Shown: positions 12,743 to 24,636 of the stretch, in pieces
Position numbering within the stretch: the stretch's first letter is position 1
Layout: each line of letters starts with the position of its first letter
DNA from: Pyxicephalus adspersus
Lineage: Eukaryota > Chordata > Amphibia > Anura > Pyxicephalidae
Direction of reading: 5' to 3'
Length of the DNA: 64,000 nt
Assembly (NCBI RefSeq): GCF_032062135.1
Contig: NC_092859.1
Location: 39,446,593-39,510,592, forward strand
The notes under the pieces: generated by a model
Told to the model about the DNA's origin: nothing
Seen by the model: the letters and a program-made list of their open reading frames with translations, nothing else
Databases searched by the model: none
Made by a program: the position numbers and the translations under genes

Positions 12743-13400
12743 TGTTAGCCCTGCAGGTCGTGCCGGCGCCGCTGCTCCTAATTGCAGGCACGGGCGCCGG
12801 GTCCTATCTTTCAGGTAGAGTAACCCCAGTACATGCGTTCCATGCCAGAGTTTCCTTCCTGCTTGCTCCGGTGTTTGAGCTGGAGTGGGTGTGTCTCTCT
12901 TCATCCATGAGGCAACACATACATGCCCTCTGTTCCTACAGCCTATGGCTGGAGCCCTGCTAGTATTTAAAGGGACTTCCCGCTACATGAAGTTGCCTGA
13001 GCAATCTCATGGTCTTAGCTTGTCTAACTCCAAGTGCAAAGGTGCTTCTTCTGTCTGCCTTTCTGTGTTCGGGACCTTGCTTATCAAACCCTTGGACTTC
13101 AGCCTGATTGCCGCCTGACTTTGACCTTGGATCTTGTTCACGGACTTTGTTTAATTACTACCTCCCCTATACCTTCTTGGCCATGCAAGCCCCTCGGTGC
13201 TTGCACCGAGTACCCTGACTCCTGTGGTCAGCTGCCACTGACTCGGGGATTGCTCTGGAGTGGCACCTGGCAGCTACCCTGCGGCCCAAGCCTATCCTCA
13301 CCATCAGAGGCTCCAATGAAGACCTGATAGCGGCTTAGTTACGCCCCTCTGGAGCATACCCAGTCAATGGCACAGTGGGTCCACACCCGCTTGCATTACA
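12743..13400 (+). mobile_element. Candidate solo LTR (658 bp)
   Basis: This is a sharply delimited GC-rich block in AT-rich intron. It starts TGTTAG and ends ATTACA, so it has TG...CA ends with a short inverted repeat (TGTTA against TGTAA). It is flanked by ATAAA (12738-12742) and TTAAA (13401-13405), a 5-bp near-duplication. It contains a TATA-like TATTTAAAG at about 12964. I remember closely similar text as a frequent frog repeat. Short open frames inside it are not conserved. A SINE or other repeat is the alternative. Confidence 0.5.
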
Positions 13401-13402
13401 TT

Positions 13403-13867
13403 AAACTAAAACCTAATCATACTCACCTGTCTCCGTTCTTGTTTGACCAGGATTAATTACAAAACTCTGCATTACTCATCTGTCCCTGCTCCCTCACAGG
13501 GTGCCTTCATCTTCTGCCTTTTTTTCTTCCTCTTTGTGATCTTTGGCCATCTTGATTAGCTAGACTGTACAATATGTGACCTCAGCTTTGTCTCCAGCAA
13601 CCTAGAGTTATCTGGGATTTAGAAGGGATTAATGCAGAAGGGACACCGCCTATCACTTTTTGCAAAAATGGCCTGCCTGATCATATAGTTTCACTTTAAA
13701 TCCCACACAGGCGTACAGGAATATTATTCAGTCCCAGCAACTGCACATGAAGTGAACAATCAGGCAGGTAAGAATACTTATTGCAGAAGGGACCTTGCCT
13801 GTCCATTTTTTAAAAAAAAGCCCAGCCTGGTCACAAATTTTTAAAATGAAACTTCAATTCCACTCTA
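13403..13867. repeat. TTAAAGTGGAAC-family repeat, two related units
   Basis: Units around 13620-13700 and 13700-13867 both contain GCAGAAGGGAC, a stretch like CCGCCTATCACTTTTTGCAA or CTTGCCTGTCCATTTTTT, and a CCTG.TCA motif before a TTTCACTTTAAA- or AAAATGAAACTT-like end. The same text occurs at 27940-28203. It is probably a decayed MITE inside which or beside which the candidate LTR inserted. Confidence 0.5.
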
Positions 13868-13922
13868 AGGTTCTTAACATTTAGGACATTTAAACAAACA
13901 GGTATGTGAAGCATGTACATGT

Positions 13923-13955
<33 letters not shown>
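13923..13955. repeat. (AT)n microsatellite
   Basis: Alternating TA over 33 nt with one C interruption. Confidence 0.9.
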
Positions 13956-14412
13956 TCCTCAGTATACACAGTGGATCCCCCTTGTGTACATTCCCCATTT
14001 CAGCTTCCAAGACAACTCATTACTACTCAAGTGTGGAACTGTAAATTGATATTGGCCGAGCAGCAAATGGGAGCTGGTAACAGAATCAATTGGTGTTAGC
14101 TGCTGTTGGAAGGCGGTGCTGCCTGAAATGTTGCAGTGTCTTTCTTTAGAACAAGACATTGCCCCATACAATGCTCTGTCTTTCTGGGGTTTTTTTTCAG
14201 TCATTTCCACATGCCTTTTCAGACTTGAACTATGCAACATACAGTTTTTTGGTTGTTTTTTTAGCAATCACTAATTGAGTTCACCAATACACCTTTGTGG
14301 ATATAACAGCTTTTACTCTCCTGGGAAGGTGTTCTGGAGTGTGTCTGTGGATTGTGTGGCTATTTAGCAATTGTAAGATCAAGTAATCATCTTTGCCTCC
14401 TGAAGGCGTTCA

Positions 14413-15132
14413 CTATTATTATTATTATTGTTATTATTATTAATAATAATAATAATAATAATAATAAACAGTATTTAGATAGTGCCAGCATATTACACAA
14501 TGCTGTACATTAAATAGGGGTTACAAGGGACAGACGGATACAGACAGTGGCATAGATGGGGAAGAGCTTACAATCTAAGAGGTAGAGAAAGTTTCACACA
14601 ATAGTAGGGGAGATATGGAATGGTGGAAAGTAGTGAGGGTTTTAAGAGACAAAAGAAGATATGTAGACATGTTTGAAAAGCTGGGTTTTGAGTAATCTTT
14701 TAAATGAGCAGAAACAATCATCATTGGAGGAACAAAGAGAGCGGCTAAGGTGTATTTTTCTGTCAGCTCAGAAAGGTAAATGGGACAAGAACTGTGTAGG
14801 GAATTGAAGGCAAAGCACAGGAGCTTGAAGTTGATTCTTAGGTGAAATGGAAGCCAATGAAGAGAACTACAAAGAGATGCAGCGGAAGAGGAGCGGAGGG
14901 AAGGATGGATGAGTCTGGCTGCAGCATTCATATTAGATTGTAGAGGAGAGAGTCGGGTTAGTGGAATACCTGAGAGGAGGATGTTACAGTAGTCCAGACG
15001 GAAGGTGATTAGAGTCTCTGGGGATCGGTAGGGGTATGTTGCGCAGGTGAAAGTGACGAGACCTTGAAATATTCTGAATACAGGTTGGGAGGAGGGGGTA
15101 AAGAGGAGGGCAGAATCGAGGGTGACATTCAG
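14413..15132 (-). mobile_element. LINE 3' part with C-terminal reverse-transcriptase ORF remnant
   Basis: On the minus strand the reading frame around 14575-14990 gives DYCNILLSGIPL, then NAAARLIHPS, SSLHWLPFHLRINFKLL and CPIYLSELTEKY. The series DYCN-LL, QNAAARL, LHWLP---RI-FK is the well-known ending of LINE ORF2 proteins of the L2/CR1/Rex type. It is followed on that strand by the GTAAGCTCTTCCCC box, the TGTACAGCATTGTGTAATAT box and an (AAT)n/(ATT)n tail at 14413-14467. It is a 5'-truncated, dead copy. The upstream end meets the TTAA of the next element at 15135. Confidence 0.8.
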
Positions 15133-15200
15133 TTTTAACCTCCTTGCCGTTAAGCCTGACCTTCGTACGGGCTAAAAAAAGTTGCTCTTTTCGTTAAGCC

Positions 15201-15269
15201 CGAGATTTTCCATACATTAAAATCCCCACTTACCCAGGTAAGTGGGGATTTAATGTAGGGAAAATCTCG
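15201..15269. repeat. Long hairpin beside the gap
   Basis: Arms 15201-15234 and 15237-15269 are near-perfect inverted copies, starting CGAGATTTTCC and meeting at CCACTTACC, with a 2-nt loop. It lies inside the TTAA-flanked element, 40 nt from the gap. Such structures impede sequencing and assembly. Confidence 0.85.
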
Positions 15270-15308
15270 GTCCCCCTGTGCTCATCCAGCGTCGGGTTCG
15301 TGTTCCAG

Positions 15309-16027
15309 NNNNNNNNNNNNNNNNNNNNNNNNNNNNNNNNNNNNNNNNNNNNNNNNNNNNNNNNNNNNNNNNNNNNNNNNNNNNNNNNNNNNNNNNNNNN
15401 NNNNNNNNNNNNNNNNNNNNNNNNNNNNNNNNNNNNNNNNNNNNNNNNNNNNNNNNNNNNNNNNNNNNNNNNNNNNNNNNNNNNNNNNNNNNNNNNNNNN
15501 NNNNNNNNNNNNNNNNNNNNNNNNNNNNNNNNNNNNNNNNNNNNNNNNNNNNNNNNNNNNNNNNNNNNNNNNNNNNNNNNNNNNNNNNNNNNNNNNNNNN
15601 NNNNNNNNNNNNNNNNNNNNNNNNNNNNNNNNNNNNNNNNNNNNNNNNNNNNNNNNNNNNNNNNNNNNNNNNNNNNNNNNNNNNNNNNNNNNNNNNNNNN
15701 NNNNNNNNNNNNNNNNNNNNNNNNNNNNNNNNNNNNNNNNNNNNNNNNNNNNNNNNNNNNNNNNNNNNNNNNNNNNNNNNNNNNNNNNNNNNNNNNNNNN
15801 NNNNNNNNNNNNNNNNNNNNNNNNNNNNNNNNNNNNNNNNNNNNNNNNNNNNNNNNNNNNNNNNNNNNNNNNNNNNNNNNNNNNNNNNNNNNNNNNNNNN
15901 NNNNNNNNNNNNNNNNNNNNNNNNNNNNNNNNNNNNNNNNNNNNNNNNNNNNNNNNNNNNNNNNNNNNNNNNNNNNNNNNNNNNNNNNNNNNNNNNNNNN
16001 NNNNNNNNNNNNNNNNNNNNNNNNNNN
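15309..16027. other. Assembly gap (719 N)
   Basis: Unknown bases only. Open frames that span it are artefacts of the Ns. Confidence 1.
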
Positions 16028-18460
16028 TTTATATTCATTATATCTACTAGAACCCTATTCAGACATATTTCTGTAAGTTACAGGTCTACAATTTAAAAAA
16101 AAAAATTGCATGAAAACCTGTAACACTTTTGGTACAGAAATCTAGACCTCAGTGTAACGCCCAGGTGGTTAAGTATTTCCAAGCTCCTTAATGAGTGCTT
16201 CTGACCACCCTTTAAACGTGGCATTTACTTGTATAGGGAGTAGTTCTATTGCAAACAAAATCCAATGTACAGAAAACTGAAGAAATGCCAATGTTACAGT
16301 GATTAAATTCCATACCTTACTTCTAAATTAGTAGAACTGCACATTTGATTCTTATGTTTTCTTTTTCCTAATCTAAAAGAAGATCACAACTCCTAACTTT
16401 CTGAAATCCGAAAGAGGGTCATCTCTTTTTATGAACATTTTTAGACAACTGATTCAGTACATCATGTTCACACCTCTGGTCATGCTTTTAATATATTTAG
16501 AATTAACAGGCCATTAATACTTTATTAAATTCAAGCTGTGAACACCAGACATAAAAAGGATGGAATACAGGAATACTATAATCAGGATCTTGGAATAAAT
16601 AATCAATCAAAACAACCATGTTTGTTAAAAAAAAACTAACAGATTGCACAGTCCATAACACAAAATGTTATCCTGTTTCTGGACTAAGTTGGGAAACAAA
16701 CAGCAATACTTTTTCAGCAAGAAAACGTGCTAGTATAAAATCATAAAGCTAGCTAAAGGATAACTCTACATTTGTTTTGGAATTTATATATTTTTACACA
16801 AACCACTTTTGAATTTATTTGAATTAATAATTATCATTTATCATTAAAAATCATTTTCGTTTTTTGTATATACGGTGTATATAAATGTCCATATCGGACA
16901 TTTGTGAATGTAGCCAGGTACTACACAGGCACAATGATTTTCATTCCTGTGTCGACTTTGAGCTAGCATTATAATCCAAGAAGTAGATGATGATTCTGGA
17001 TGATGTCTAATTGAAGATGGATCCGTCTTCCTGAGGGAGAAAGCAATTAAATACATTGTGAGGAGGAGTTCTATAATCTGCTTAAGGGGTAATAAATACA
17101 TGTAAGTGTTGGACCTATTCTTCACTTAGCTTGCATGTCCTTAAAACCCAACTACAGGTTTAGCTGACTTGATTGCCCCACATTAGATCTCATGTCCCCT
17201 TGCATCCCACTGCATTTTTTTATTATAAAAAAAAAATTAAATTAGTATGTATTTTAGGCTTGGACCAGTCACATGACTCCTGAGGTCCTTTTTCTCTTCT
17301 TCCTATAGCAGCCGAAAGTCTATTATATAGCCAGGAGCAACGACACATAATGATGTAGGCACTGTTTTGTGCATTATTCTCCTATGCGCCCAGGGTGGCC
17401 TGATTGTATGATCATGGCGTGTCTTTGATGCTCTGGGCTCACTGGAAGTGAAGATTTATGAGCATTATTCAGCTTAAAAGAGGAGCCCAGCCGGGTTGAA
17501 TGCGGAGTGCAGCACTGAAGCATGGAAAGCATAAGTGGTGCTTAGAGACTTTTATGTTTAATAATGAGTTGGAGCGGTGGTTAGACAGGGTTTTTTTGTA
17601 GTGATTTTAGATTTAAATATATAAAACTCCAAATACTTATGTACTAAAAAAACTGAAATAACATACAATTTCTTTTCCTCTTTGTATCTGGCAGAATTAA
17701 ATCATCCATGTACTTTTATCTTACCCTGCATTCCATGAGACAATTTGTACATTTGTCTCAAAGCACGAGACAATTTAATATATTTCTTAGTTACCGTCAG
17801 AGACACTTTTGATCTCACTTTAACTCAGTAACAACTTCATCTATTAAATATCTTCTCCAGGGGCTGATTGGTATAGGCAATGTTTTCACAAGTGAGAAAT
17901 AAGCTGAATTCCCCAGTGAGGGAGAGATATCTATCTCCTGCCATTGTGTAACACCATCCATTAGTACTGTACTGCTCACTTGTAAATGATGATCGCCTGA
18001 GGTGTAAACAGCAGGTTTGCAGGATCTGTCCTTCGAGAAAAGGGAGTCACTGTGGGTTTTCAGCATAACAAGTGAATGTGCAGTCTCACGCGCCTCCATT
18101 TAGAGGTTTTTAAAATTCAATTAAATGAAATCGACCAAGAAACGAATGCATGTAACAGTCCTTTTTTTGTTTTGTTTTTTGTTTTTTTAGTGAAACTACA
18201 TTTTACTGACATCATATTTCAAAAAATCTGTATCAGACAGATCAAGAATAAATGAGCCTCCAAAATGGAATAAGTAAAGTTTTGACAGATGGTCTGACTT
18301 TTTGAGTTCATGGGAAAAGATTAGAGCTGCCAGGCAAACAACTAAATGTACAAATGAAATACAAATAGCGGTTGCAGTTTTGAGATTTACACAGCACTGA
18401 CATAGAGCACATATATGTTTGGCAGGGGAGAAAACCTGATTTTTTTGAGTTGAGTAAAAC

Positions 18461-18795
18461 TTAAGCTATGTACACACCCCCAACAGTTCCCCCGATAATC
18501 GGCTCATGGCCAATATCGGACGAGAGTTTGGTGTGTGTACAGCGCTCGTTGTCCATCGTCCGAACAACCGGCCTGGCAGATCCACGGGCGATGGACAACA
18601 AACGATCTTATTGGAAGTGAAGCGGGAGAGCGCACAGCGGGGTGCCTCTCTGTCATTCACCCCCTCCCCTCTCCATAGAGCAGAATGGTGCTGTATGTAC
18701 AGCACTCGTTCATGCATCGTGCAGTGCTAGTCGTTGTAAAGGATCGTGAAAGATCCTTTCCAACGACTATTATTGCACGTGTGTATTCGGCTTTA
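18461..18795. mobile_element. MITE family B, complete copy (335 bp)
   Basis: It begins TTAAGCTATGTACACACCC and ends GCACGTGTGTATTCGGCTTTA, an inverted terminal repeat. Inside are palindromes: CCCGATAATCGG, and GTCGTTGTAAAGGATC pairing with GATCCTTTCCAACGAC around a 6-nt loop at about 18729-18766. The copy at 51935-52268 has nearly the same length and interior. There is no coding capacity. The superfamily and target duplication are not clear. Confidence 0.8.
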
Positions 18796-19842
18796 CAGGT
18801 CTTATCCTTTCCAGCCTGGGACTAGAAAAGCAGCAGACTGATGAACTCCCTTCTTTTTTATTATCAATGTCCACATAGCAATCACAGCCAGATATCTGAC
18901 TTAAGAAGTGTGATTTTTTACAGACCTGGCACATTCACATGCATGGTCCAATCTGTGAAAAATGGAGAGTAAGCTAAACTTCTGATTTGTTTAGTATACA
19001 AGTCAAATAGTAATGCACTTGTGGCAAATGAAGCCAACATCCTGTTTGGATTGACTACTGTATATGATTGCCCAATATTTTAAACCTTGTAGCAGACATT
19101 GGGTTGATGAGCAGGGGCATAACTGTGACACTGAACCATTTTTCCTATTTGTCTCATCTCCATCTTCTAGTTGTACAGATTACTATTTAAAGTTATCCCA
19201 AACTGTTCATACATGCGTTTTAGCAAATGCAATTGCTAAATGCTATTTGATAGCTGTATTCATACATCGCTGGATCCCATATCAGTCACAAGGTCTTCTG
19301 TGGCTGTAATTACCCAAAGAAGTAATAGAGCCACCATAATGTCAGCCTATTTTTACCCTGTGTTTCTTTCCAGACACAGTTTGAAAGTTTCTGATGAAGA
19401 GTTAGCTATTTGGTCATTTGCCTTGCTTATAATTTGGCTAGCTGGTTGTATAAAAATAAAGACCTTTGGGATAAATTAGGGGGCCATTCATTAACCTCCA
19501 TCTTGCCAGCATTGCCACCAGCGGCTAGCCAGAGGAAACTCAAGACAGGAACCGTATGCCATGCATCAGTGTGCGCATAAACAGTCTTTACAGCTTCCTT
19601 GCTGGCAGGTTAATGATAAAGATTTATACAGACAGAGCAGGTCACCAGGATCACCATCTGCGGCTCCAGCGCCTGCGTCTCTGACTGATATACCGAGCTC
19701 GGCAGTGCAGACATCTGCTCTCTGCTGGGAGTCACACAAACTTAGCATGACTGCAAGGCTAAGCAACATGAACTCTTGTTCTGGGGAATTAAGATGCTAA
19801 AGTACAACTTGACACTTTCTAGATGTTAAGATGTCATACAAA

Positions 19843-19843
<1 letters not shown>

Positions 19844-19894
<51 letters not shown>

Positions 19895-19899
19895 GTCTA

Positions 19900-19958
<59 letters not shown>

Positions 19959-19974
19959 GTCTGTCTGTCTGTCT
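19844..19974 (+). repeat. (CTAT)n(CTGT)n microsatellite, about 131 bp
   Basis: A compound tetranucleotide array: CTAT units, then CTGT units, a short CTAT return and CTGT again. Open frames across it read as YLSI/CLSV repeats and are not genes. Confidence 0.97.
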
Positions 19975-21184
19975 AATTTTCCCCCTTTCAAAATTTTGTC
20001 TTATTGCCCTTTACCCCATTTCCTACCCCATCACGTGTTAGGGCTGACCATTTGACATGCATTGGCTACTTAACTGTTGCTTTTAATTGTTTACCTTGGT
20101 CCAGTATTGACAGTTTATTAATTTTTCATATTGAGAATATGGGATGGATCTGGACATCACCAGCAGCACCCTTATTTCACTGTAGTTAGTAGGAGCACCC
20201 AGGAGGGTCCTAAAGTGAAACATGTCAGTAATGTAATTGTGCTGTCGAGTCTGCAAAGGTTTAGGTGCAGCAATCCACTGCAATAGAAGGCTCCATCTCT
20301 TTTCCAACAGCCCATCTTCTCTTCTTCCTCTCCATTCTGGCATTTTACTCTGGAAGACTCCATATACCCCCCAACACTACTTCACAAAACACTGGTTCTG
20401 TTGGGGGCCAAGAGGAAGCAACCAGCCCACGATGGGTAGCTAAAGCATCCAACATTCCAGAAAGTGGAGGAGAGGTGTATTGGGCTGTCAGAGGCATGTC
20501 TATGCAGTCTTCTATTTCAGGGCATTCATTCATTTATACCCCTTCCTACCTTGCAGGGTCCTTTTAATTAAGAAAAGAATTTGAAATGAGTAAATGGCAC
20601 ACAATAATAAAAATGAATACAAGCAATACATTTCAGTTTTGAAGCTACACTATTGATTGGCTCCTGTTTGTCTGAAAATGAAATAATTTGTAATAGTTTA
20701 TGTCATATGTGTATCAGAATGTATATATCCTAATCCTAACCTCAGCGCAGTGCCTTATAGGTTTTTGAGTTGTTATTGGCATCCATCTGCCTTAGTAATC
20801 TTCTCCAAGAAGCAGTCTGATTGCCTTGGTCCCAGAGGTTACAGCTGGCTGACAGTGTATTGAGATACAGTCAGTGACACATCTTCCAATGTATATCTTT
20901 CTGCACCTGGCTGTATACATGTCAGAAAATCACAAACCGTCATCTAGCATCAGCAGTCTGATTACATGTGTAATTGAGAGACTAGGATACTGACACATCC
21001 TATTAAGGTCCCACTGATGAATTACTGTTAGTAGCACATGAATTGTCGAATAGAGGTGAAGCACAATGACATGACCTGTAAATGGAGGATTCTCCAACAG
21101 CATTTACACGTAACCCACTTATGTACATACATTTGGAAAAACTAATAGTTTGTCTCTTTTTTTTTTTTTTGCTATTTTGTGCAG

Positions 21185-21272
21185 GGGAGCCCACTGTACC
21201 TTCAGTCTGATCGGAACATTACTTTAAATATTCTCAATGAGGATATGAAGCCTGTTACTCAGCTGGTTACAG
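21185..21272 (+). CDS. SGCD: delta-sarcoglycan, exon 5 (internal coding exon)
   Basis: This exon continues the extracellular domain. It is 88 nt: 29 codons plus the first base of a split glycine codon. The translation runs GSPLYLQSDRNITLNILN, then EDMKPVTQLVT. NIT is an N-glycosylation sequon at the place where the family has NVT, so glycosylation of this asparagine is probably kept. The acceptor is strong, a long T tract ending TTGTGCAG at 21184, and the donor is GTAGGG at 21273. SPL and LQSDRN recall the zeta paralogue, but NILN and TQL are delta-like. It is the most diverged of the four exons relative to what I remember of human SGCD. The length and phase match human exon 5. Confidence 0.92.
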
Positions 21273-22721
21273 GTAGGGCATATTTATTTCTGCCATGTTC
21301 CTGCTGCTTGATTTGATGAAGGATTATGGGAATTTACAGAGACTCTCTAGCCAGAAAAGATATGCATGTTTTCAAGCAGGTACAATGACCAAAGTCTGCT
21401 GTTTGATGCATTCCTATAGTCTCCCATGGTATATACAAAACATTCCATTCCTAAATAATATTGCCTTAGCTGCTGAATTTTAAGACTTCTAATTCCTAAG
21501 GCTTCAGTGATTACCCAAGGAGCTTTGGAGCTTATGTCAAGGCTAAAAAAAAGTGTTTGAAACAAGTGCCCCAACTTTATTGTTGGGCAACCATTTAAAC
21601 AGCCATTCCGGTAGAAATCAGGAAGAAATTCTGCCTAATAACTGTAATATCATCAGCACTTTCTTTTTTATGTAGACCCATCACCTGGATGCCTAGCTGT
21701 GTGTGTGTGTTAGAGGCCATGACCACCCTTCAGAGTCCACCTAGAGTACATGGCATGGGGTGCCCTGCAGACTCCTTCTGCCAGTGGCCTAACGGTCTTT
21801 AACGTCCAGATGTCAAAGAACCTCAGTGTGAGATTTCTATGGACAGACGAGTGAAATAAAAAATAAGATGGGAGCCACAGATGAATGGGATTTAAAGAAA
21901 ACATGCACTGTAAAAATATGGGGGAACTATTACTCCTGCTAGGCTTTATACACCTTTGTTTTAACACACCAGAAACACATTTAGCCTATTTACCTAATTG
22001 CTTAACAGGCTTTAAAATTGACCTTCAGTTTTGTTTTGAACAGAAAACAACTCTTGTGCAAGCTGTATGGTTTGCAGATTTTACCTGCTTTAGTTTCATA
22101 GGGAGTGACTCAGGACATGCCAGTTCTTTAGTGAGTCTTGATTAGTTCTATTGCTGTAGAAACATAGTATTTCCCCAGTATTCCATTAGATTTGTATAGA
22201 TCACCCAAGATAAAAGCCTCCCGGTGTTACGGAGAGTCGTGGGGATGTCTATTATGTTTTTTTCAAGCTCTGTGCATACTTGATGACCTGTCTACATACC
22301 TTTGCAAAGTACCTTTGCCATGCCTGCAAATAAAAAAAAATTTAATTATTTGAAGGTTTTAAAAAAAACATAAACGGTTGAAGAATAGAATAGAATTATT
22401 CAATTTGTACGGTTTACTTGTTTTATTCATATGTAATAAAATTGTATTTTATTTTTCCTTAATATGGAGAAGGATTACAACACAGCACAGTTTAAAATAT
22501 GCTCAGCAGTTTGTCACTGATTTTACACATGGATCTAATGGAGGATTGTTCCTATGTTTGCCTGGAGTAATGCTTAAATGGCACTATTTCTCAGAGTGAC
22601 AGTCAGCAAACGTGCAGCTGCAAGGAAATATACGTCTGTAATTTTTACATGCAGTAAAGTATGAAATGGTAACAGCAATTCACATCCTATTGTTTCACTC
22701 TATTACCTCTTTCTCTGGCAG
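21273..22721 (+). other. SGCD: SGCD intron 5 (1.4 kb)
   Basis: This is a short intron between exons 5 and 6 with GT/AG ends. I see no repeat, RNA gene or further exon in it. Confidence 0.9.
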
Positions 22722-22841
22722 GATCAGAGGGTATTCAGGCACGTGGAAAGAGCCTGGAGGTAACGTCAAATGAAGGGAAGCTTTTATTTTCTGCAGATGA
22801 AAAGGAAGTGGTTGTTGGAGCAGACAGATTGCGGGTTTTAG
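22722..22841 (+). CDS. SGCD: delta-sarcoglycan, exon 6 (internal coding exon)
   Basis: This exon encodes the mid-extracellular region of the sarcoglycan domain. It is 120 nt, phase 1 at both ends. With the base carried over from exon 5 it starts with glycine and reads [13 protein letters not shown], then a conserved second half [18 protein letters not shown], ending RLRVL and a split glycine codon. The acceptor ends CTGGCAG at 22721 and the donor is GTAATG at 22842. The second half is nearly the family consensus (LFSAD, EVVVG, RLRV), while the first half is variable, as it is between paralogues. It lies only 1.4 kb after exon 5 and is followed by the longest intron in the window. Confidence 0.95.
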
Positions 22842-24435
22842 GTAATGTTTACATTTGTTTTTTGCTTCTGCTGCTTCAATACTCCAGGGCATTTGAATAT
22901 TATTGCAGATACATTTGACGTATGGGATTTGCTATAAAAAAAGTATATCTAAAGCAAAATTGTTCCAAATATTTCAAAATTGCAGCAATTGCATTCTTAG
23001 TTACCACCAAAACAGGTGTCCTTATTGGTAGATTCTATTTTAATGCCTCTGTTCTGGTAAAAACTCAACATTTTTTAATTTCATCCCCACTTGACCATAG
23101 TCACCATAAGAGATGAAAGTACGTTTAGATCCCATGTAGGATCTTGTCAAGTATCTTCTGTTTAATGGTTGCTATTTCAAGGAATGTATGCAGAAATTTG
23201 AACAGATGAACTTCAAAGACTTTTCTCTGTTGAGCAAATGTTCCTAGGGTATTTTCTGTGTCAAGCAAATGTTCTTAGAATATGTTTCAACTTGTATTAT
23301 GTATATTAAATAAGTAAGGTAGATTGTAACATATACTGAGAACTTTTGCACAGAAGAGAAAATACCATAAGAATATTCAATCCATTAATTGGAGGTCTCC
23401 CAAATAATTCAGTGGAGTTTGATTTGAACATCGAATGAACATTGTGTGAAGTTTGCTATGCTCTTTATGATCCAAACTCAGATTAGAGTATCTATATAGA
23501 TTTAGATTTAAATAGAATGTCTGCCTGTAAAAAAAACTCCTACATCACTACAGACAATACTTTACATTTTAAATAAAGTGGGGAAAAGATTAGAACTCCT
23601 ATCATGGTCTACTGTTGTCTGTGCATGTGGCATAGATAATAATTTACTTCTGTCTCAGTACCCACAAAAGTCATCCTCACATGAAGACACAGGCACCATG
23701 TTCTAACCACTGCACTTAACTTAAAAGAAAGTGGTTTTAGAATCCTTACCAGAGGGATATTCCAGAGACCACATTGGAAATATAAACTTTTTCTCTGGTA
23801 TGCTACTAAGCTAACCTGCAGGGTAGACACCACCTGGCATGCATTGTACTTGGGTGCCATGTGTTGACTTTTTATTGCCTGGGTCTAGTAATTTAAATTC
23901 CCAGCACATATATGCAAATTTTATGTAATCACCATGTGAGGCTAATAAAATCTAAAACTATAGTTAAAACAAACAAGGTGCAGTGAATTAATGGCAGATA
24001 CAAATTGGATGGTTGTTTAGACATGCTTGGCTGAACCTTATTTTAATTGTTAGTGGAAGCTACGTAGGATCCCTTTGTATTAGAATACAAATAAACCAGG
24101 TAACTAGGATTTTCAGAGGGTGAAATCTAGATGGGATTCTTTCTGCATGGCAGTTCATGAGCAGAGGTGTGTGAACTTCATTTTGCTTACCCTTCCACCA
24201 CAAGTCACGGAATATCCGGAGAGGTCAACTAGTGTTGTGATGCACTACAGGATGACTGGCCTGATGCACTGGAGTTCTAATAAGAATGATTGGTAACATT
24301 TGCTACATCCAGCCTTAAAGTGTCTCTCTAGCCAAAACATTCTCATTTTGTTTCTTAAGAACAAAAACTAGTTAAAACAGATTTTTCCTAACTTCCATAG
24401 CTTTCTATCCTTGAAACACAACAGAAAGTGTGTGT

Positions 24436-24451
24436 GGGGGGGGGGGGGGGG
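24436..24451 (+). repeat. G homopolymer, 16 nt, after (TG)n
   Basis: A short TG repeat followed by an uninterrupted G run. It could form a G-quadruplex, and its length may be unreliable. Confidence 0.9.
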
Positions 24452-24636
24452 ATTACTCCATCAGCACAATTTTGTCTTCCAGTTTAACGATTCTCTGCAA
24501 GATTTATATATGGGACAGATCATGTTTGCAATATTACATCTTAAGCTGTTTTTAATCTACAAATTGACATTTGAAATATTTGCCTGGAGTTGTGAGCATT
24601 GTCACTGTACAACAATACTAAGCAGAGAAAGGAAGA

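Larger units (their letters stand above)
15135..16172. mobile_element. TTAA-flanked piggyBac-like MITE, copy 1, with assembly gap inside
   Basis: TTAA at 15135-15138 is followed by CCTCCTTGCCGTTAAGCC. The right end is GTAACGCCCAGGTGG followed by TTAA at 16169-16172. The ends form an imperfect inverted repeat (CCTCCTTGCCGTTA against CCACCTGGGCGTTA). A TTAA duplication with a CC- start is typical of piggyBac-type elements. The right 140 nt match the copy at 52982-53125 closely. There is no transposase, and the middle is unknown sequence. Confidence 0.65.
9306..21184 (+). other. SGCD: SGCD intron 4 (11.9 kb)
   Basis: This intron lies between exons 4 and 5. It is full of repeats: a MITE (9589-9750), a LINE tail (9922-10060), a C-run (11448-11466), a candidate solo LTR (12743-13400), a TTAAAGTGGAAC-type repeat (13403-13867), an AT repeat (13923-13955), a minus-strand LINE piece (14413-15132), a TTAA-flanked element with an assembly gap (15135-16172), a MITE (18461-18795) and a tetranucleotide array (19844-19974). 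I recognise nothing in 10070-11440, 11470-12740, 16180-18460, 18800-19840 or 19980-21180. Confidence 0.9.

Noticed and set aside
12742..13327. Three overlapping + frames in the GC-rich block
   Set aside because: They lie inside the candidate solo LTR, overlap in different frames and show no conserved motif.
14575..14931. Minus-strand 118-codon frame as a host gene
   Set aside because: The NAAARL and HWLP---RI-FK motifs identify it as the end of a LINE reverse-transcriptase ORF in a truncated copy.
15250..16096. Three 258-272-codon open frames
   Set aside because: They consist almost entirely of unknown bases in the assembly gap.
19823..20055. YLSI/CLSV repeat peptides
   Set aside because: Direct translation of the CTAT/CTGT microsatellite in two frames.
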